This document shows positions 34,600 through 44,347 of a stretch of DNA of 64,000 nucleotides, in pieces. Source of the stretch: Tenacibaculum skagerrakense (GTDB lineage Bacteria; Bacteroidota; Bacteroidia; Flavobacteriales; Flavobacteriaceae); assembly GCF_004345825.1 (NCBI RefSeq), contig NZ_SLXM01000004.1:252462-316461 (forward strand). The letters are read 5' to 3'. Below the pieces are notes generated by a model that ran no database searches, had not been told where the DNA came from, and was given only the letters and a program-made list of their open reading frames with translations. Positions within the stretch are counted from its first letter, which is position 1; every line of letters starts with the position of its first letter. The position numbers were made by a program, and so were the translations under genes.

Positions 34600-37152
34600 T
34601 TAGAACTGTCTTCCAATAATAAAATGAGTTTGCCATCCAGATTTTTCTGTTTGTCCTGGTAAAGGATCAAATCCGTGAGCAAAATCAATACCTAATAATC
34701 CGAAAGCTGGCATAAATATACGAACTCCAAGTCCAGCAGATCGTTTCAATTCAAACGGATTAAAAGTACTAAAATTGTCATAAGCATTACCAGCTTCTAA
34801 AAATCCTAGTGTATAAATGGATGCAGAAGGTTTATCTGTGATTGAATAACGTAATTCTAATTGGAACTTGTTGTATATAGAACCTCCTTCAACTGAAGAG
34901 ATTTGGTTGTTTGCATATCCTCTTAATCCAACAATTTCTCTACCATCTAACTGACCTTGAGCAATACCATCTCCTCCAACAAAATAACGTTCAACAGGTG
35001 TTAATCCTAAATCGCTATTATAACTTCCTAAATAACCTAACTCAAAATTAGACATTAATACTAGTTTATTTGCTAAAGCAGTATACCATTTACCTTTAGC
35101 AGAAAGCTTATAATACTCTAACCATTTATAACGATCAGCTAAAAAGTCTTGTCTTTCATCATTTGTTAAATTACTAGGTTCAGTTAAATCTTTACCATTT
35201 ACTAAAGAGTATGGAAATGTGGCTTTAGCTCTTAACGAAAATTCTGAACCATACGTAGGGAAAATTAAACTTGGACCCGCTGAGTTTCTGCTTAAAGAAA
35301 CGGTATAAGACAAGTTGTTTAAATCTCCATTACTTAATACAGAATTAGAGTTTCCAACTCTATATGGGAAATTATCTAATGCAATTCTTTGATAACTTAC
35401 ATTTTGAGACAAAGTAAAGAAATCATCTGGCCATTGTAATCTTTTAGCTAGCCCTACAGATGCACCTAAAATCCCTAGACTTTGACCACGGTCTACAGTG
35501 TTGGTTCTAAAATCAAAACGATATTGATTAGAGAAATAAATAGAGAATGATAGCGATTGAGGTTTTTTACCACCTAACCAAGGTTCTGTAAAAGATAAAC
35601 TATAGGTGTTGTTAGTTCTACTTGCTTGTAAACGAAGCGATAAACTTTGTCCATCACCCATTGGAAGCGGAGTGTATGCATCTTTGTTAAAGATGTTTCT
35701 AACAGAGAAATTGTTAAAAGATAATCCTAATGTTCCAATAAAAGAACCACCACCAAATCCTCCTTGTAATTCGATTTGACTTCCTCCTTTTTCAACAACA
35801 GCAAATTCAATATCAGCTGTTTTATTTTGGTAGTCAGGTTTTACATCAGGAACAACATTTGTATCGAAGAAACCTAATTGACCGATTTCACGAATAGAAC
35901 GAATAATGTTTTGTCTACTAAATAAATCCCCAGGTTTTACTCTCAATTCTCTATAAATAACGTGGTCATTTGTTTTATCATTACCAACAACGGTTACTTT
36001 ACGAATAGTAGCAGGTTCATCTTCTCTAATACGAATTTCAACAGTAATAGAGTCGTTTTTTACTTGAGTTTCTACTGCATTTACAGAAGAGAACAAATAC
36101 CCATTATTGTGATATAAAGTTTGAATATCTTGAGAGTCTGGAGTACCATCTCCTGAAATACGTTCTTTTAATACTTTTCCATTGTATACATCTCCTTTTT
36201 CAATTTTTAAAAACTGATTTAAGAAATCGTCTGTATATTTTTTGTTTCCAACAAATAAAATATCTCCAAAACGGTATTGCCTTCCTTCTTCTAATTCAAT
36301 TTCTAAATTGATAGTATTATCTTCATTCCAAGTTAATTGGTTGTTTAAAATTCTAGCATCTCTAAAACCTAACTCACTGTAACGCTCTAAAACATTTTCT
36401 AAATCTTCTTTAAAATCATCTTCGATATATTTAGAAGACTTCCAGAAACGACCTAAGAATTTTTCCTTAGTATTTTTCATCAATCCTCTTAATTTTCCTT
36501 CAGACAAAGCTTTGTTACCAACAAAATCAATATTCTTAATTTTAATACGATCACCTTTATCAATATGAATGAACATATTAACTGTATTAGTATCGGTAGT
36601 ATCCTTTTTTGTGTTAAGAGAAACTTTAGTTTTAAGGAATCCTTTATCAGTATATTTTTTAGTGATATAATTTCGAGTAGTAACAATTAAGTTGTCAGTT
36701 ACCTGAACACCTCTTTTTAATTCTGTTTCTTTAATTAACTCTTTAGATTTTGATCTGCTAACTCCTGTGATAGTAGTATTGTTTAACTTAGGAAGTTCAA
36801 TAACATCAAATTGCAAGTAAACCGTAGTCCCATCTATTTTAGATAAATATACATCAACAGCACTAAACTGTTTACTTTCATATAATTTTTTAATGGCGCT
36901 TGTTAATTTATCTCCAGGAAGTTTGATAGGTTGTCCTTCTATCAATCCAGTATAAACTTTTACTGTAGATTCGGTAAACTTTTGTAAACCTGTAACGGTA
37001 AATCCACCTAAAATATATTCTTTACCTCTTTCGTAATCAATTTTACTTGTAACCTTTGTGTTAGGTTGAATGGTATCTTTAGGAGTTTCTTGAGCTCTTG
37101 AAATCGCACTAACTGCGAAAAATACTACTACTAAAAATAACTTATTATACAT
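34600..37152 (-). CDS. bamA: Outer-membrane assembly factor BamA
   Basis: The 850-aa Omp85 protein folds beta-barrel proteins into the outer membrane. It has a signal peptide (MYNKLFLVVVFFAVSAISRA), about five POTRA repeats (about 35-430), then a 16-strand barrel with the VRGY-like lid motif (VGLRGYANN) and a terminal aromatic (IIGRQF). I favour the start at 37152, which puts the signal peptide at the N-terminus and overlaps the uppS stop by 8 bp; an in-frame ATG ten codons earlier lies within uppS. Confidence 0.97.
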   Translation of the reverse strand: MYNKLFLVVVFFAVSAISRAQETPKDTIQPNTKVTSKIDYERGKEYILGGFTVTGLQKFTESTVKVYTGLIEGQPIKLPGDKLTSAIKKLYESKQFSAVDVYLSKIDGTTVYLQFDVIELPKLNNTTITGVSRSKSKELIKETELKRGVQVTDNLIVTTRNYITKKYTDKGFLKTKVSLNTKKDTTDTNTVNMFIHIDKGDRIKIKNIDFVGNKALSEGKLRGLMKNTKEKFLGRFWKSSKYIEDDFKEDLENVLERYSELGFRDARILNNQLTWNEDNTINLEIELEEGRQYRFGDILFVGNKKYTDDFLNQFLKIEKGDVYNGKVLKERISGDGTPDSQDIQTLYHNNGYLFSSVNAVETQVKNDSITVEIRIREDEPATIRKVTVVGNDKTNDHVIYRELRVKPGDLFSRQNIIRSIREIGQLGFFDTNVVPDVKPDYQNKTADIEFAVVEKGGSQIELQGGFGGGSFIGTLGLSFNNFSVRNIFNKDAYTPLPMGDGQSLSLRLQASRTNNTYSLSFTEPWLGGKKPQSLSFSIYFSNQYRFDFRTNTVDRGQSLGILGASVGLAKRLQWPDDFFTLSQNVSYQRIALDNFPYRVGNSNSVLSNGDLNNLSYTVSLSRNSAGPSLIFPTYGSEFSLRAKATFPYSLVNGKDLTEPSNLTNDERQDFLADRYKWLEYYKLSAKGKWYTALANKLVLMSNFELGYLGSYNSDLGLTPVERYFVGGDGIAQGQLDGREIVGLRGYANNQISSVEGGSIYNKFQLELRYSITDKPSASIYTLGFLEAGNAYDNFSTFNPFELKRSAGLGVRIFMPAFGLLGIDFAHGFDPLPGQTEKSGWQTHFIIGRQF

Positions 37153-37897
37153 CTGTACCAATCTGTTCACTTGTCTTTCCAAATCTACGTTCTCTGTTTT
37201 GATAGTTTATTACTGCGTCAAAAAGATCTTCTTGTCTAAAGTCTGGCCATAATACATCAGTAAAATATAATTCTGCATAGGCCATTTGCCACAATAAAAA
37301 ATTGCTGATTCTTTGTTCCCCACTTGTTCGAATCATTAAATCAACGTCGGGCAAATTAAATGTATATAAATGATTATTTATAATTTTTTCATCAATTTTT
37401 TTTACGTCAATTTCGTTATTAACAACTTTTTTAGATATGTTTTTGATAGCATTAACAATTTCCTCTCTGCTTCCGTAACTCAAAGCAAATGTTAGCGTTA
37501 TCACGTTGTTGTTTTGTGTTTCTTCAATAACTTTTTGAAGTGTTTTTTGAGCTGTTTTAGGGAGTTGGTCTACAGCTCCGATACTGTTAACTTTGATTCC
37601 TTTTTTATGAAATTCTGGAAGTTCTTTTTTTAAAGCACTAACCAATAAACTCATCAAAGCATCTACTTCTAGCTTAGGTCTGTTCCAATTTTCTGTTGAA
37701 AAAGCATAAAGTGTAACAAACTTTGTTCCTATTTGTTTAGAAGCATCTACTGCTTCTCTAACTGCTGTTAGGGCATTTTTGTGACCAAAAACTCGCTGCA
37801 TACCCTTTCCTTTTGCCCATCGTCCGTTACCATCCATAATGATAGCGATATGTCTAGGAACATTGTTTAAGTTTATACTTTGTAGTTTTTCATTCAT
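37145..37897 (-). CDS. uppS: Isoprenyl transferase (undecaprenyl diphosphate synthase)
   Basis: This enzyme makes the C55 lipid carrier for cell-wall synthesis from farnesyl diphosphate and isopentenyl diphosphates. The 250-aa protein has the catalytic IAIIMDGNGRWAKGKG with D22, and the SGEQRISNFLLWQ motif in the C-terminal half. It sits directly upstream of bamA with an 8-bp overlap and 3 bp after the DUF6089 gene. Confidence 0.97.
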   Translation of the reverse strand: MNEKLQSINLNNVPRHIAIIMDGNGRWAKGKGMQRVFGHKNALTAVREAVDASKQIGTKFVTLYAFSTENWNRPKLEVDALMSLLVSALKKELPEFHKKGIKVNSIGAVDQLPKTAQKTLQKVIEETQNNNVITLTFALSYGSREEIVNAIKNISKKVVNNEIDVKKIDEKIINNHLYTFNLPDVDLMIRTSGEQRISNFLLWQMAYAELYFTDVLWPDFRQEDLFDAVINYQNRERRFGKTSEQIGTDV

Positions 37898-37900
37898 AAA

Positions 37901-38572
37901 TTATTCAGTATCAGCATAACAGGCAGGTCTTCCGAAGGTGTAAACTATTGAAAACCCTGTAAAAGTATAAAAATCATTACCATTGCCACCAAAATTTAGT
38001 GAGGTAATTTTATCAGTAGTATAATCTAAATCGTCTTTAAAGGTAAGTCTAATAGCTGATTCAAATGCAAAAGCTAAATGATCAGAAATCCTTCCTTTAA
38101 TACCAATTCCTAAAGGAATTGAAAGAGAAAAATCACTTGTAAATTGTACATTTCCACCAACAACAGATTCAGGTGTTTTATAATTAAAAGCACCTACTTG
38201 AGCTAGAATATAAGGAGTGAATGTATGTCCTAAAGAGCGGACATTATATTCAAAAAAATTAAATTCTAAACCAGCAGCGATTTCATGTAAGGTATTGTTG
38301 AAGCTAAAATTTCGTTGCTCTCTAAACAAATTATCAGAATCATTGTCATCACCATTAATTGGTAACGCAGTATAGTTTCCTCTAATTGCAATCCTTGGGT
38401 TTAGATTATATTTATAAACAAGTCCACCTGCTACCTTATTAGGAAAAACATAATTAGTCCTCCCAATATCACCAATATAGTTAGATCCACCTAAGAAAAT
38501 ACCAACCTCATGGATTTGAGCGTAAGCAACTGTTGTTATAAACGTAAATAATATTAATATAAACCTCTTCAT
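37901..38572 (-). CDS. DUF6089 family outer-membrane beta-barrel protein
   Basis: The 223-aa protein has a signal peptide (cleavage after AYAQ) and an alternating pattern of short beta strands, as in small outer-membrane barrels. The opening EVGIFLGGSNYIGDIG is typical of DUF6089 proteins encoded between nadK and uppS in Bacteroidota. Function unknown; a role in envelope biogenesis follows from context. Confidence 0.9.
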   Translation of the reverse strand: MKRFILILFTFITTVAYAQIHEVGIFLGGSNYIGDIGRTNYVFPNKVAGGLVYKYNLNPRIAIRGNYTALPINGDDNDSDNLFREQRNFSFNNTLHEIAAGLEFNFFEYNVRSLGHTFTPYILAQVGAFNYKTPESVVGGNVQFTSDFSLSIPLGIGIKGRISDHLAFAFESAIRLTFKDDLDYTTDKITSLNFGGNGNDFYTFTGFSIVYTFGRPACYADTE

Positions 38573-38681
38573 TGTTAGAAATAGCGTGCAAATATATGGA
38601 ATTGAATTTGCTTTAAAAAGTTAATAATCTGTCTTTTTGATTAACTTTCTTTTTAAAGAAATATTGTAATTGATGATGCTT

Positions 38682-39581
38682 TTAAGAAGAGCCATGGTTG
38701 CGGATATCTTCACCCCATAATAATTTATCTCGTAATGTTTTTAAATAAGATTGATCTTCTAATAGAATTGTTTTAATTGTAAAAGGAGCTTTTTCTATAT
38801 AAACTTTAGTTTCTTGAGGAACTGTGGTAATTCTTGAATCTAAAGAAATAAGAAAATCTTTTTCTCTAGCGCTAATTTCAAGTTGAATGGTAGTGTCTTC
38901 AGGAATTACTATTGGACGAGCATTTAGGTTATGCGGAGCTATTGGTGTGATAATTAAACTAGTTGAATTTGGTAAAATTACGGGGCCATTACAGCTTAAA
39001 GAATATCCTGTAGAACCTGTTGGTGTTGCGATAATTAATCCATCAGCCCAATAATTTGTCAAATATTCTTCATTTAAATAGGTTTTTACACCTATCATAG
39101 AAGTTGTATTTCTTCTGGCAATGGTAATTTCATTTAAAGCAAAATTTAAATCAGAAAAAGCATTGGTTTCAGGTATGGTTCTTAGTTGTAAAAGTGTTCG
39201 TTCTTGAATGCTATAATGTCCTTTCATTAAAAGCTCAATGGCTTCTTTGATTTCTTTTTTCTGAACAGTTGCTAAAAAACCTAATCTTCCAGAGTTGATT
39301 CCTAAAATAGGAATGTCTAAATCTCTAATATAAGTTACTGCTCTAAGAATTGTACCATCTCCTCCTACCGAAAATAAAGCATCAAACGAGTTAGAAAGAT
39401 CATCGAAATGAGCAAATACAGGATACTTTTTCTTTAATAATTTATGCTCTGTAAGTAATTCGAAGAAATCTTTTTCAATGAAAATTACCGTATTATATTG
39501 CTCTAGAACTTCAATAAGTGTTGTAACTTCCTTTTCACTAGATACAGAATATGATTGGGCGTAAATTGCTACTTTTTTCAA
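38682..39581 (-). CDS. nadK: NAD kinase
   Basis: NadK phosphorylates NAD to NADP. The 299-aa cytoplasmic protein has the GGDGT motif (73-77, catalytic D75), the NE-containing FALNEITIARR segment and the TPTGSTGYSLS substrate loop. It lies 24 bp after the CBS gene in the minus-strand cluster. Confidence 0.97.
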   Translation of the reverse strand: MKKVAIYAQSYSVSSEKEVTTLIEVLEQYNTVIFIEKDFFELLTEHKLLKKKYPVFAHFDDLSNSFDALFSVGGDGTILRAVTYIRDLDIPILGINSGRLGFLATVQKKEIKEAIELLMKGHYSIQERTLLQLRTIPETNAFSDLNFALNEITIARRNTTSMIGVKTYLNEEYLTNYWADGLIIATPTGSTGYSLSCNGPVILPNSTSLIITPIAPHNLNARPIVIPEDTTIQLEISAREKDFLISLDSRITTVPQETKVYIEKAPFTIKTILLEDQSYLKTLRDKLLWGEDIRNHGSS

Positions 39582-39605
39582 TGTTTTCTGTTTTTAGTTT
39601 TGGGG

Positions 39606-40265
39606 TTACATATCAAGATACTTCTTGAAGTAATTAGCTCGGTCTTTTAATTCCTCTAAGAACATGTCATCTTCTAATTGAGAGATAACACTGTAATCGT
39701 ATCGTCTAAAAGTTTGAATTATTTCATTCATTTCTTCGGAAGATATTTTCAACGTAACTTCAACTTCATCAACAGTTTCTCTAGATACATATAAACCTAG
39801 TAGTTTTGCTTTGTTGCTTTCTACAATTTGAGATACCTGACTCATGGAAAAATCAACTTTAGATTTAGCAACAATTAAAGTAACATTATCGTTATGCATA
39901 AAAGGGCTATCTGCAAAAAGATCTAAAATATCTCTAAGGTCATAGTAGCCAACGTAGTTTTGTTGTTCGTCTAATACTGGGATAATATTACAGTCGTTTT
40001 CAGCAAAAAGAGCTAGTAACTCCAATAATGAAGATTTTTTATTAGCATGAAAATGCTGAATTAAATGTAAGTATTCGTTTAGTAAAGAGTATTCATTTTC
40101 AATTGTTTGAATGTCATCTTCTGCAAAGCATCCAATTAACTTATTATCTTTTACAACTGGAATGTGAGTAATTGGAAAATGCTCACAAAGATTAAGAGCA
40201 CTACTCACAGAACTGTCAGGAGAAAGTGCTTTAATTTCCTTTAAAATGTAGTCGTTAATATTCAT
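39606..40265 (-). CDS. CBS-domain protein of the nadK cluster
   Basis: The 219-aa protein carries two CBS domains in the first 125 residues (FPITHIPVVKDNKLIGCF and NIIPVLDEQQNYVGYYDLRDIL) and an ACT-like alpha/beta C-terminus (about 135-210). It is the first gene of the nadK-uppS-bamA cluster, an order common in Flavobacteriaceae. It probably senses nucleotides, but the target is unknown. Divergent from pdxJ. Confidence 0.92.
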   Translation of the reverse strand: MNINDYILKEIKALSPDSSVSSALNLCEHFPITHIPVVKDNKLIGCFAEDDIQTIENEYSLLNEYLHLIQHFHANKKSSLLELLALFAENDCNIIPVLDEQQNYVGYYDLRDILDLFADSPFMHNDNVTLIVAKSKVDFSMSQVSQIVESNKAKLLGLYVSRETVDEVEVTLKISSEEMNEIIQTFRRYDYSVISQLEDDMFLEELKDRANYFKKYLDM

Positions 40266-40299
40266 TGTTACGAATATAGTTTAAAAACTTTTAATAGGT

Positions 40300-40307
40300 T
40301 ATTTTTG
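40300..40307 (+). promoter_or_regulatory. pdxJ promoter -7 box
   Basis: TATTTTTG matches TAnnTTTG, 19 bp before the pdxJ start, in the divergent gap to the CBS gene. Confidence 0.5.
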
Positions 40308-40326
40308 TATTCTTTAAAATATACAG

Positions 40327-41040
40327 ATGACAAAATTAAGTGTAAATATTAATAAAATAGCTACGCTAAGAAATTCTAGAGGAGGAAATGTACCAAATTT
40401 ATTACAAGTAGCAAGCGATATTCAGAGTTTTGGGGCAGATGGAATTACGATTCATCCAAGACCAGACGAGCGTCATATTCGTTATCAAGATGCTTATGAT
40501 TTAAAACCAATTGTTACTACAGAATACAATATCGAAGGAAATCCAATCAAAAAGTTTACGGATTTGGTGTTGGAAATAAAACCAACTCAAGTAACGCTTG
40601 TTCCTGATGGAGACGATGTGCTTACTTCAAATGCAGGTTGGGATACTGTAAAGCACCAATCTTTTTTACAAGAAATGGTTGCTGAATTCAAAAGTGCAGG
40701 TATACGAACGTCAATTTTTATAGAAACCGATTTGAAATTGATTGAAGCAGCTGCTAAAACAGGTGTAGATAGAATAGAATTGTATACTGAAGATTTTGCG
40801 ATAGCGTTTGAAAAAGGAAATAAAGAAGCTGTTAAGCCTTATACTGAAGCAGCAATTTTAGCCAACGAATTAGGAATGGGAATCAATGCTGGTCACGATT
40901 TGAATCTTGACAATATTGAGTTTTTCAAGAATAATATTCCAAATTTAGCAGAAGTGTCCATCGGACACGCATTAATTTCTGAAAGTATCTACTTAGGAAT
41001 AGAAAATGTAGTGAATATGTATTTACACCGACTACAGTAG
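40327..41040 (+). CDS. pdxJ: Pyridoxine 5'-phosphate synthase PdxJ
   Basis: PdxJ performs the last ring-closing step of pyridoxal phosphate biosynthesis. The 237-aa TIM barrel has the typical start [13 protein letters not shown], then [16 protein letters not shown] and the C-terminal NAGHDLN...VSIGHALIS motifs. It overlaps in function with nothing nearby; the hydrolase gene follows after 2 bp and is probably co-transcribed. Confidence 0.97.
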   Translation: MTKLSVNINKIATLRNSRGGNVPNLLQVASDIQSFGADGITIHPRPDERHIRYQDAYDLKPIVTTEYNIEGNPIKKFTDLVLEIKPTQVTLVPDGDDVLTSNAGWDTVKHQSFLQEMVAEFKSAGIRTSIFIETDLKLIEAAAKTGVDRIELYTEDFAIAFEKGNKEAVKPYTEAAILANELGMGINAGHDLNLDNIEFFKNNIPNLAEVSIGHALISESIYLGIENVVNMYLHRLQ

Positions 41041-41042
41041 TT

Positions 41043-41813
41043 ATGAAACAAATTTTACATTCGAAAATAGTAGGAGAGGGAAAGCCGTTTTTGATTTTGC
41101 ATGGCTTTTTTGGAATGGGAGATAACTGGAAAAGTCTTGCGAATAAATTTGCAGAGGAAGGTTTTGAAGTACATTTAATTGATCAGCGAAATCATGGAAG
41201 AAGTTTTCAAACAGATGCGTTTAATTACGAATTATTGGTTGAAGATTTACACAACTATATTGAGCATTACAATTTGGAGAACGTCTATTTGTTAGGGCAT
41301 TCTATGGGGGGTAAAACAGCTATGTTATTTACTACAACCTATCCGAATTTAATTGATAAATTATTAATTGCAGATATTGCTCCAAAAGTATATCCACCAC
41401 ATCATCAAGATATTATTAGAGCTTTAAATTCAGTTGATTTTTCTATTCACACAACACGTACTTTAGTTGATGAGAAATTATCAGAATTAATTCCTCAAGA
41501 AGGAGTGCGTCAGTTTTTACTTAAAAACACCTATTGGATTGAAAAAGGTAAACTAGGTTTTCGTTTTAACCTAGATTCATTAACCAAAAACTATAATGAA
41601 ATTGTTAAAGGTTTGTCTAATGGTAAGGTTTATACTGGAGAAACGTTATTTTTAAGAGGAGGAAATTCAAACTATATTTTAGATCAAGACGGTCCGTTAT
41701 TACAAGCACATTTCCCAAAATATAGTCTAATCACAATATCGAATGCAGGGCATTGGCTTCATGCTGAAAACCCTAGAGATTTTTACGAAGCTGTTATTCG
41801 TTTTTTACAATAA
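41043..41813 (+). CDS. Alpha/beta-fold hydrolase (YbfF-like)
   Basis: The 256-aa cytoplasmic hydrolase has the oxyanion strand LHGFFGMGDNW, nucleophile S87 in GHSMGG, an acidic residue in the D-G-P region near 225, and H in NAGHWLHAE. It resembles the esterase YbfF group, for which acyl-ester substrates are reported. It is translated directly after pdxJ. Confidence 0.92.
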   Translation: MKQILHSKIVGEGKPFLILHGFFGMGDNWKSLANKFAEEGFEVHLIDQRNHGRSFQTDAFNYELLVEDLHNYIEHYNLENVYLLGHSMGGKTAMLFTTTYPNLIDKLLIADIAPKVYPPHHQDIIRALNSVDFSIHTTRTLVDEKLSELIPQEGVRQFLLKNTYWIEKGKLGFRFNLDSLTKNYNEIVKGLSNGKVYTGETLFLRGGNSNYILDQDGPLLQAHFPKYSLITISNAGHWLHAENPRDFYEAVIRFLQ

Positions 41814-41845
41814 AAAGCATCTTGTATTATTACAAGATGCTTTCA
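41814..41845. terminator. Bidirectional terminator-like hairpin
   Basis: Stem AAAGCATCTTGT/ACAAGATGCTTT with a 6-base loop lies between two convergent genes; the T-run is better on the minus strand. Confidence 0.7.
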
Positions 41846-41871
41846 TGGGTAAGTGAATGTCAATCAAAAAA

Positions 41872-42555
41872 CTATCCTCTTCTATCTTCTCGTCTTTCTC
41901 TTCTATCTTCAATAATTTCTTTTTTATCTTCAATTATCTCAAGCTTAGTAGCTGTTATGTCTGCTTCCATAGTGTTTGCAAATTCATTCAATAATTTAGA
42001 ATTTGTCATTAATTTGTGCTTTCCTGGAGCTCTTTTAGCTAAGAAATTATAAGATTTTATTGCTTTCATAATTTCTTTTTGACGCTTAGTTCTATTAATT
42101 TGAGCTTTTAAATCTCTTACATCATCATTTTTATCTCTTCGATCATCTCTTCTATCTCGGAAATCATCTCTTTGCGGTCTTCTATCACCATAAGGGTTAT
42201 GATTTCTAGCTTCTCTTGTTGATCTTGATAATTCTCTTTTGCTTTGTTGTAACTCTTTTTGATCTTGTTTAATCTTACGCTTACTTTCTGCAATTTCTCT
42301 TTTCATATCAGATAAAATATCAGCTTTTAATCTTTTTATTTGTTTAGTGTTATGAGCAATAAAAGCTTCTTCAAAAGCATTTATTTTTTTTCTAAACTCA
42401 TGTAATTGAGCAATATCTCTTTTTAATTGCTTATGATTTGTAATCATAGCTTTTTTATTGTCGATTGCTTCCTTTGTGTTTCCTAGATTTTGAGCGCTAA
42501 TTGTAGTAATCGATACAGTTAGAACAATTACTAAAAGTGATTTAAATGTTTTCAT
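41872..42555 (-). CDS. Secreted charged coiled-coil protein of unknown function
   Basis: The 227-aa protein (start at 42555, followed by a signal peptide ending TISAQ) is extremely rich in Lys, Arg, Asp and Glu. A long helical region is followed by a low-complexity stretch with DRRPQRDDFRDRRDDRRDK and a C-terminal IIEDKKEIIEDRRERREDRRG. The in-frame ATG 23 codons upstream is not preferred because it would hide the signal peptide. Periplasmic; role unknown. Confidence 0.82.
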   Translation of the reverse strand: MKTFKSLLVIVLTVSITTISAQNLGNTKEAIDNKKAMITNHKQLKRDIAQLHEFRKKINAFEEAFIAHNTKQIKRLKADILSDMKREIAESKRKIKQDQKELQQSKRELSRSTREARNHNPYGDRRPQRDDFRDRRDDRRDKNDDVRDLKAQINRTKRQKEIMKAIKSYNFLAKRAPGKHKLMTNSKLLNEFANTMEADITATKLEIIEDKKEIIEDRRERREDRRG

Positions 42556-42610
42556 AATCGTATTGTTTCTTTCTATGACAATTAAAACTAAGGAAGGTTT
42601 AATACGGCAT

Positions 42611-42642
42611 AAAAAAACCAACACAAAGGTGTGTTGGTTTTC
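42611..42642 (-). terminator. Terminator of the terC gene
   Basis: Stem AAACCAACACA/TGTGTTGGTTT with an AAGG loop; on the minus strand it ends in seven T, 25 bp after the TerC stop. Confidence 0.88.
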
Positions 42643-42666
42643 GAAGATATCTTTAATTAGAAATGC

Positions 42667-43485
42667 CTAAGACTGCTTTTCTTTTTTCTCATTTTCCAAT
42701 TCTGCTAAAATTTTCTTTTGATAACGTCCTTGAACAATATCAGTAACAACTAAAACAGCAATTACAAAGTAGAAAGTAGTTTTACTCATCGGTTCAATTG
42801 GGTTTCCAAATAATTTAAGATGTGCTAAATGTCCACCTTCAGTTACCAACATGATTCCTACAACTAATAAAATAAACAAACCTAAAACTTCATACATTCT
42901 GTTTTTTGCCAAAAAAGCTGAAATTCTATCTGCAAGAAATAACATTAATAAACCACTTATTACAATGGCTATAGCCATCACTATAAACGCAGTTGTTGGG
43001 TTTTCAATTTCGCTTGTTAATCCGATTGCTGCTAAAATAGAGTCGAATGAAAAAACTAAGTTCATAATTACAATACTAACAATTGTAGCATTTACTGATT
43101 TTCTGCTTTTTCCCCCTGCCTCTATATCCACATCTAAATCTTTAAGAGAAATCATATGCCAAATTTCTTTGATAGCAGTGTAAATTATAAATCCACCTCC
43201 AGCTAAAACAATTATACTATGACCATTAAAAGCAAACTTTACAACATTTTCAATTTCACCAGTCAACCAAGCAAAAGGTTCTTGGAAGAAGTCAATAATT
43301 GAAATTAAAACGAAAAGTAATACAATGCGTAAAGCAATTGCAATTAAAATACCTGTTTTACGAACACGTTTTTGTTCTGACTCAGGAGCTTTTTTAGATT
43401 CTAAAGAAATATATAATAAGTTATCGAATCCTAAGACTGCTTGTAACATTACAAGCATTAATAAGGTAAAAATGATTCCAACCAT
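42667..43485 (-). CDS. TerC family integral membrane protein
   Basis: The 272-aa protein has about seven transmembrane helices and the acidic membrane motif GFDNLLYI near the N-terminus, with FSFDSILAAIGLT mid-protein, both typical of TerC/Alx family proteins. Members export metal ions such as manganese or aid their insertion at the membrane. The single gene has its own terminator. Confidence 0.93.
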   Translation of the reverse strand: MVGIIFTLLMLVMLQAVLGFDNLLYISLESKKAPESEQKRVRKTGILIAIALRIVLLFVLISIIDFFQEPFAWLTGEIENVVKFAFNGHSIIVLAGGGFIIYTAIKEIWHMISLKDLDVDIEAGGKSRKSVNATIVSIVIMNLVFSFDSILAAIGLTSEIENPTTAFIVMAIAIVISGLLMLFLADRISAFLAKNRMYEVLGLFILLVVGIMLVTEGGHLAHLKLFGNPIEPMSKTTFYFVIAVLVVTDIVQGRYQKKILAELENEKKEKQS

Positions 43486-43602
43486 TAGTGAAAGTGTTTA
43501 TTTTTTTGGCGCTAATTTATAGGAAATAAAATAAAGTGCCAATGTAAAGTTAGCACTCGTGTAAATCTTAAAAAATTTTGTTGTTTTTTAACTGTAGTAG
43601 CT

Positions 43603-43755
43603 TTATTTATTGTTTTCTTTTTCCATTTTTTTGATTCTCAAATTGATGTATTTTAGTAATCTAACTCCTAAATAAATGCTGAAAATTAAAAAAAGGATAA
43701 TAACTAATTGCCAAATAAATAAGCCTCCGCTAAAGTCTGTAAGTGTAGTTTCCAT
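43603..43755 (-). CDS. 50-aa single-pass membrane protein
   Basis: A short ORF with METTLTDFSGGLFIWQ, one hydrophobic helix (about 16-34) and a positively charged tail (KYINLRIKKMEKENNK). Topology and codon use look real, and it fills the only gap between terC and the holin-like gene. Function unknown; it could be a small conserved flavobacterial membrane protein. Confidence 0.65.
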   Translation of the reverse strand: METTLTDFSGGLFIWQLVIILFLIFSIYLGVRLLKYINLRIKKMEKENNK

Positions 43756-43893
43756 AATTATTTTTTAAGCAAATTTACTATATTTTATAAATCTTTGGGT
43801 GTCATTTTTAAAAAATTAATTAAGTTTTCTGACAAAACTTCCTGTTTTAGAGTTTGGTATAATTATGGAGACTATCTTTTTAAAAAAGAAAAT

Positions 43894-44238
43894 ATGAAAT
43901 TAATAGTAAAATTATTACTTACAGCATTTGCAGTATTGGTATTGTCAAATTTACTAAGTGGAATTGTAGTAGAAAATTATGTAACCGCAGTTATAATTGC
44001 GTTAGTGCTTGCAGTGTTGAATACGTTTATTCGTCCAATTTTAGTAGTACTAACATTGCCAATTACCATAGTAACATTAGGATTGTTTTTGTTAGTGATT
44101 AATGCCATTATTATTTTAATAGCCGGAAATTTAGTGTCTGGTTTTTATGTAAATGGATTTTTTACAGCATTAATATTTAGTGTTTTGTTATCAATATTTA
44201 GGTCTGTTTTATTCGGTTTGATAAAAGAAGAAGAATAA
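43894..44238 (+). CDS. Phage-holin-family (PF04020-like) small membrane protein
   Basis: The 114-aa protein has four hydrophobic helices with the family motif ALVLAVLNTFIRPILVVLTLPI. Despite the family name these are chromosomal membrane proteins of unknown role, not evidence for a prophage. I choose the ATG at 43894, which begins directly at the first helix; the frame is open 33 codons further upstream without support. Confidence 0.88.
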   Translation: MKLIVKLLLTAFAVLVLSNLLSGIVVENYVTAVIIALVLAVLNTFIRPILVVLTLPITIVTLGLFLLVINAIIILIAGNLVSGFYVNGFFTALIFSVLLSIFRSVLFGLIKEEE

Positions 44239-44286
44239 CGTAAATAAGTTTTATATAAGTATCTTTATTTCAATTGTATAAAATGC

Positions 44287-44317
44287 TTGTTAGACTAATT
44301 TAAAAATAGTAATTTTG
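44287..44317 (+). promoter_or_regulatory. Trigger factor promoter
   Basis: A -33 TTG (44287-44289) is followed, after 20 bp, by the -7 box TAATTTTG (44310-44317), a good fit to the Bacteroidota consensus, 30 bp before the start codon. Confidence 0.72.
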
Positions 44318-44347
44318 CACCCAATTTTTTAAGAAGATAATAGTCAA

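Noticed and set aside
43894..44238. Prophage, because of the holin family name
   Set aside because: No phage genes surround it; this membrane family is widespread in ordinary chromosomes.
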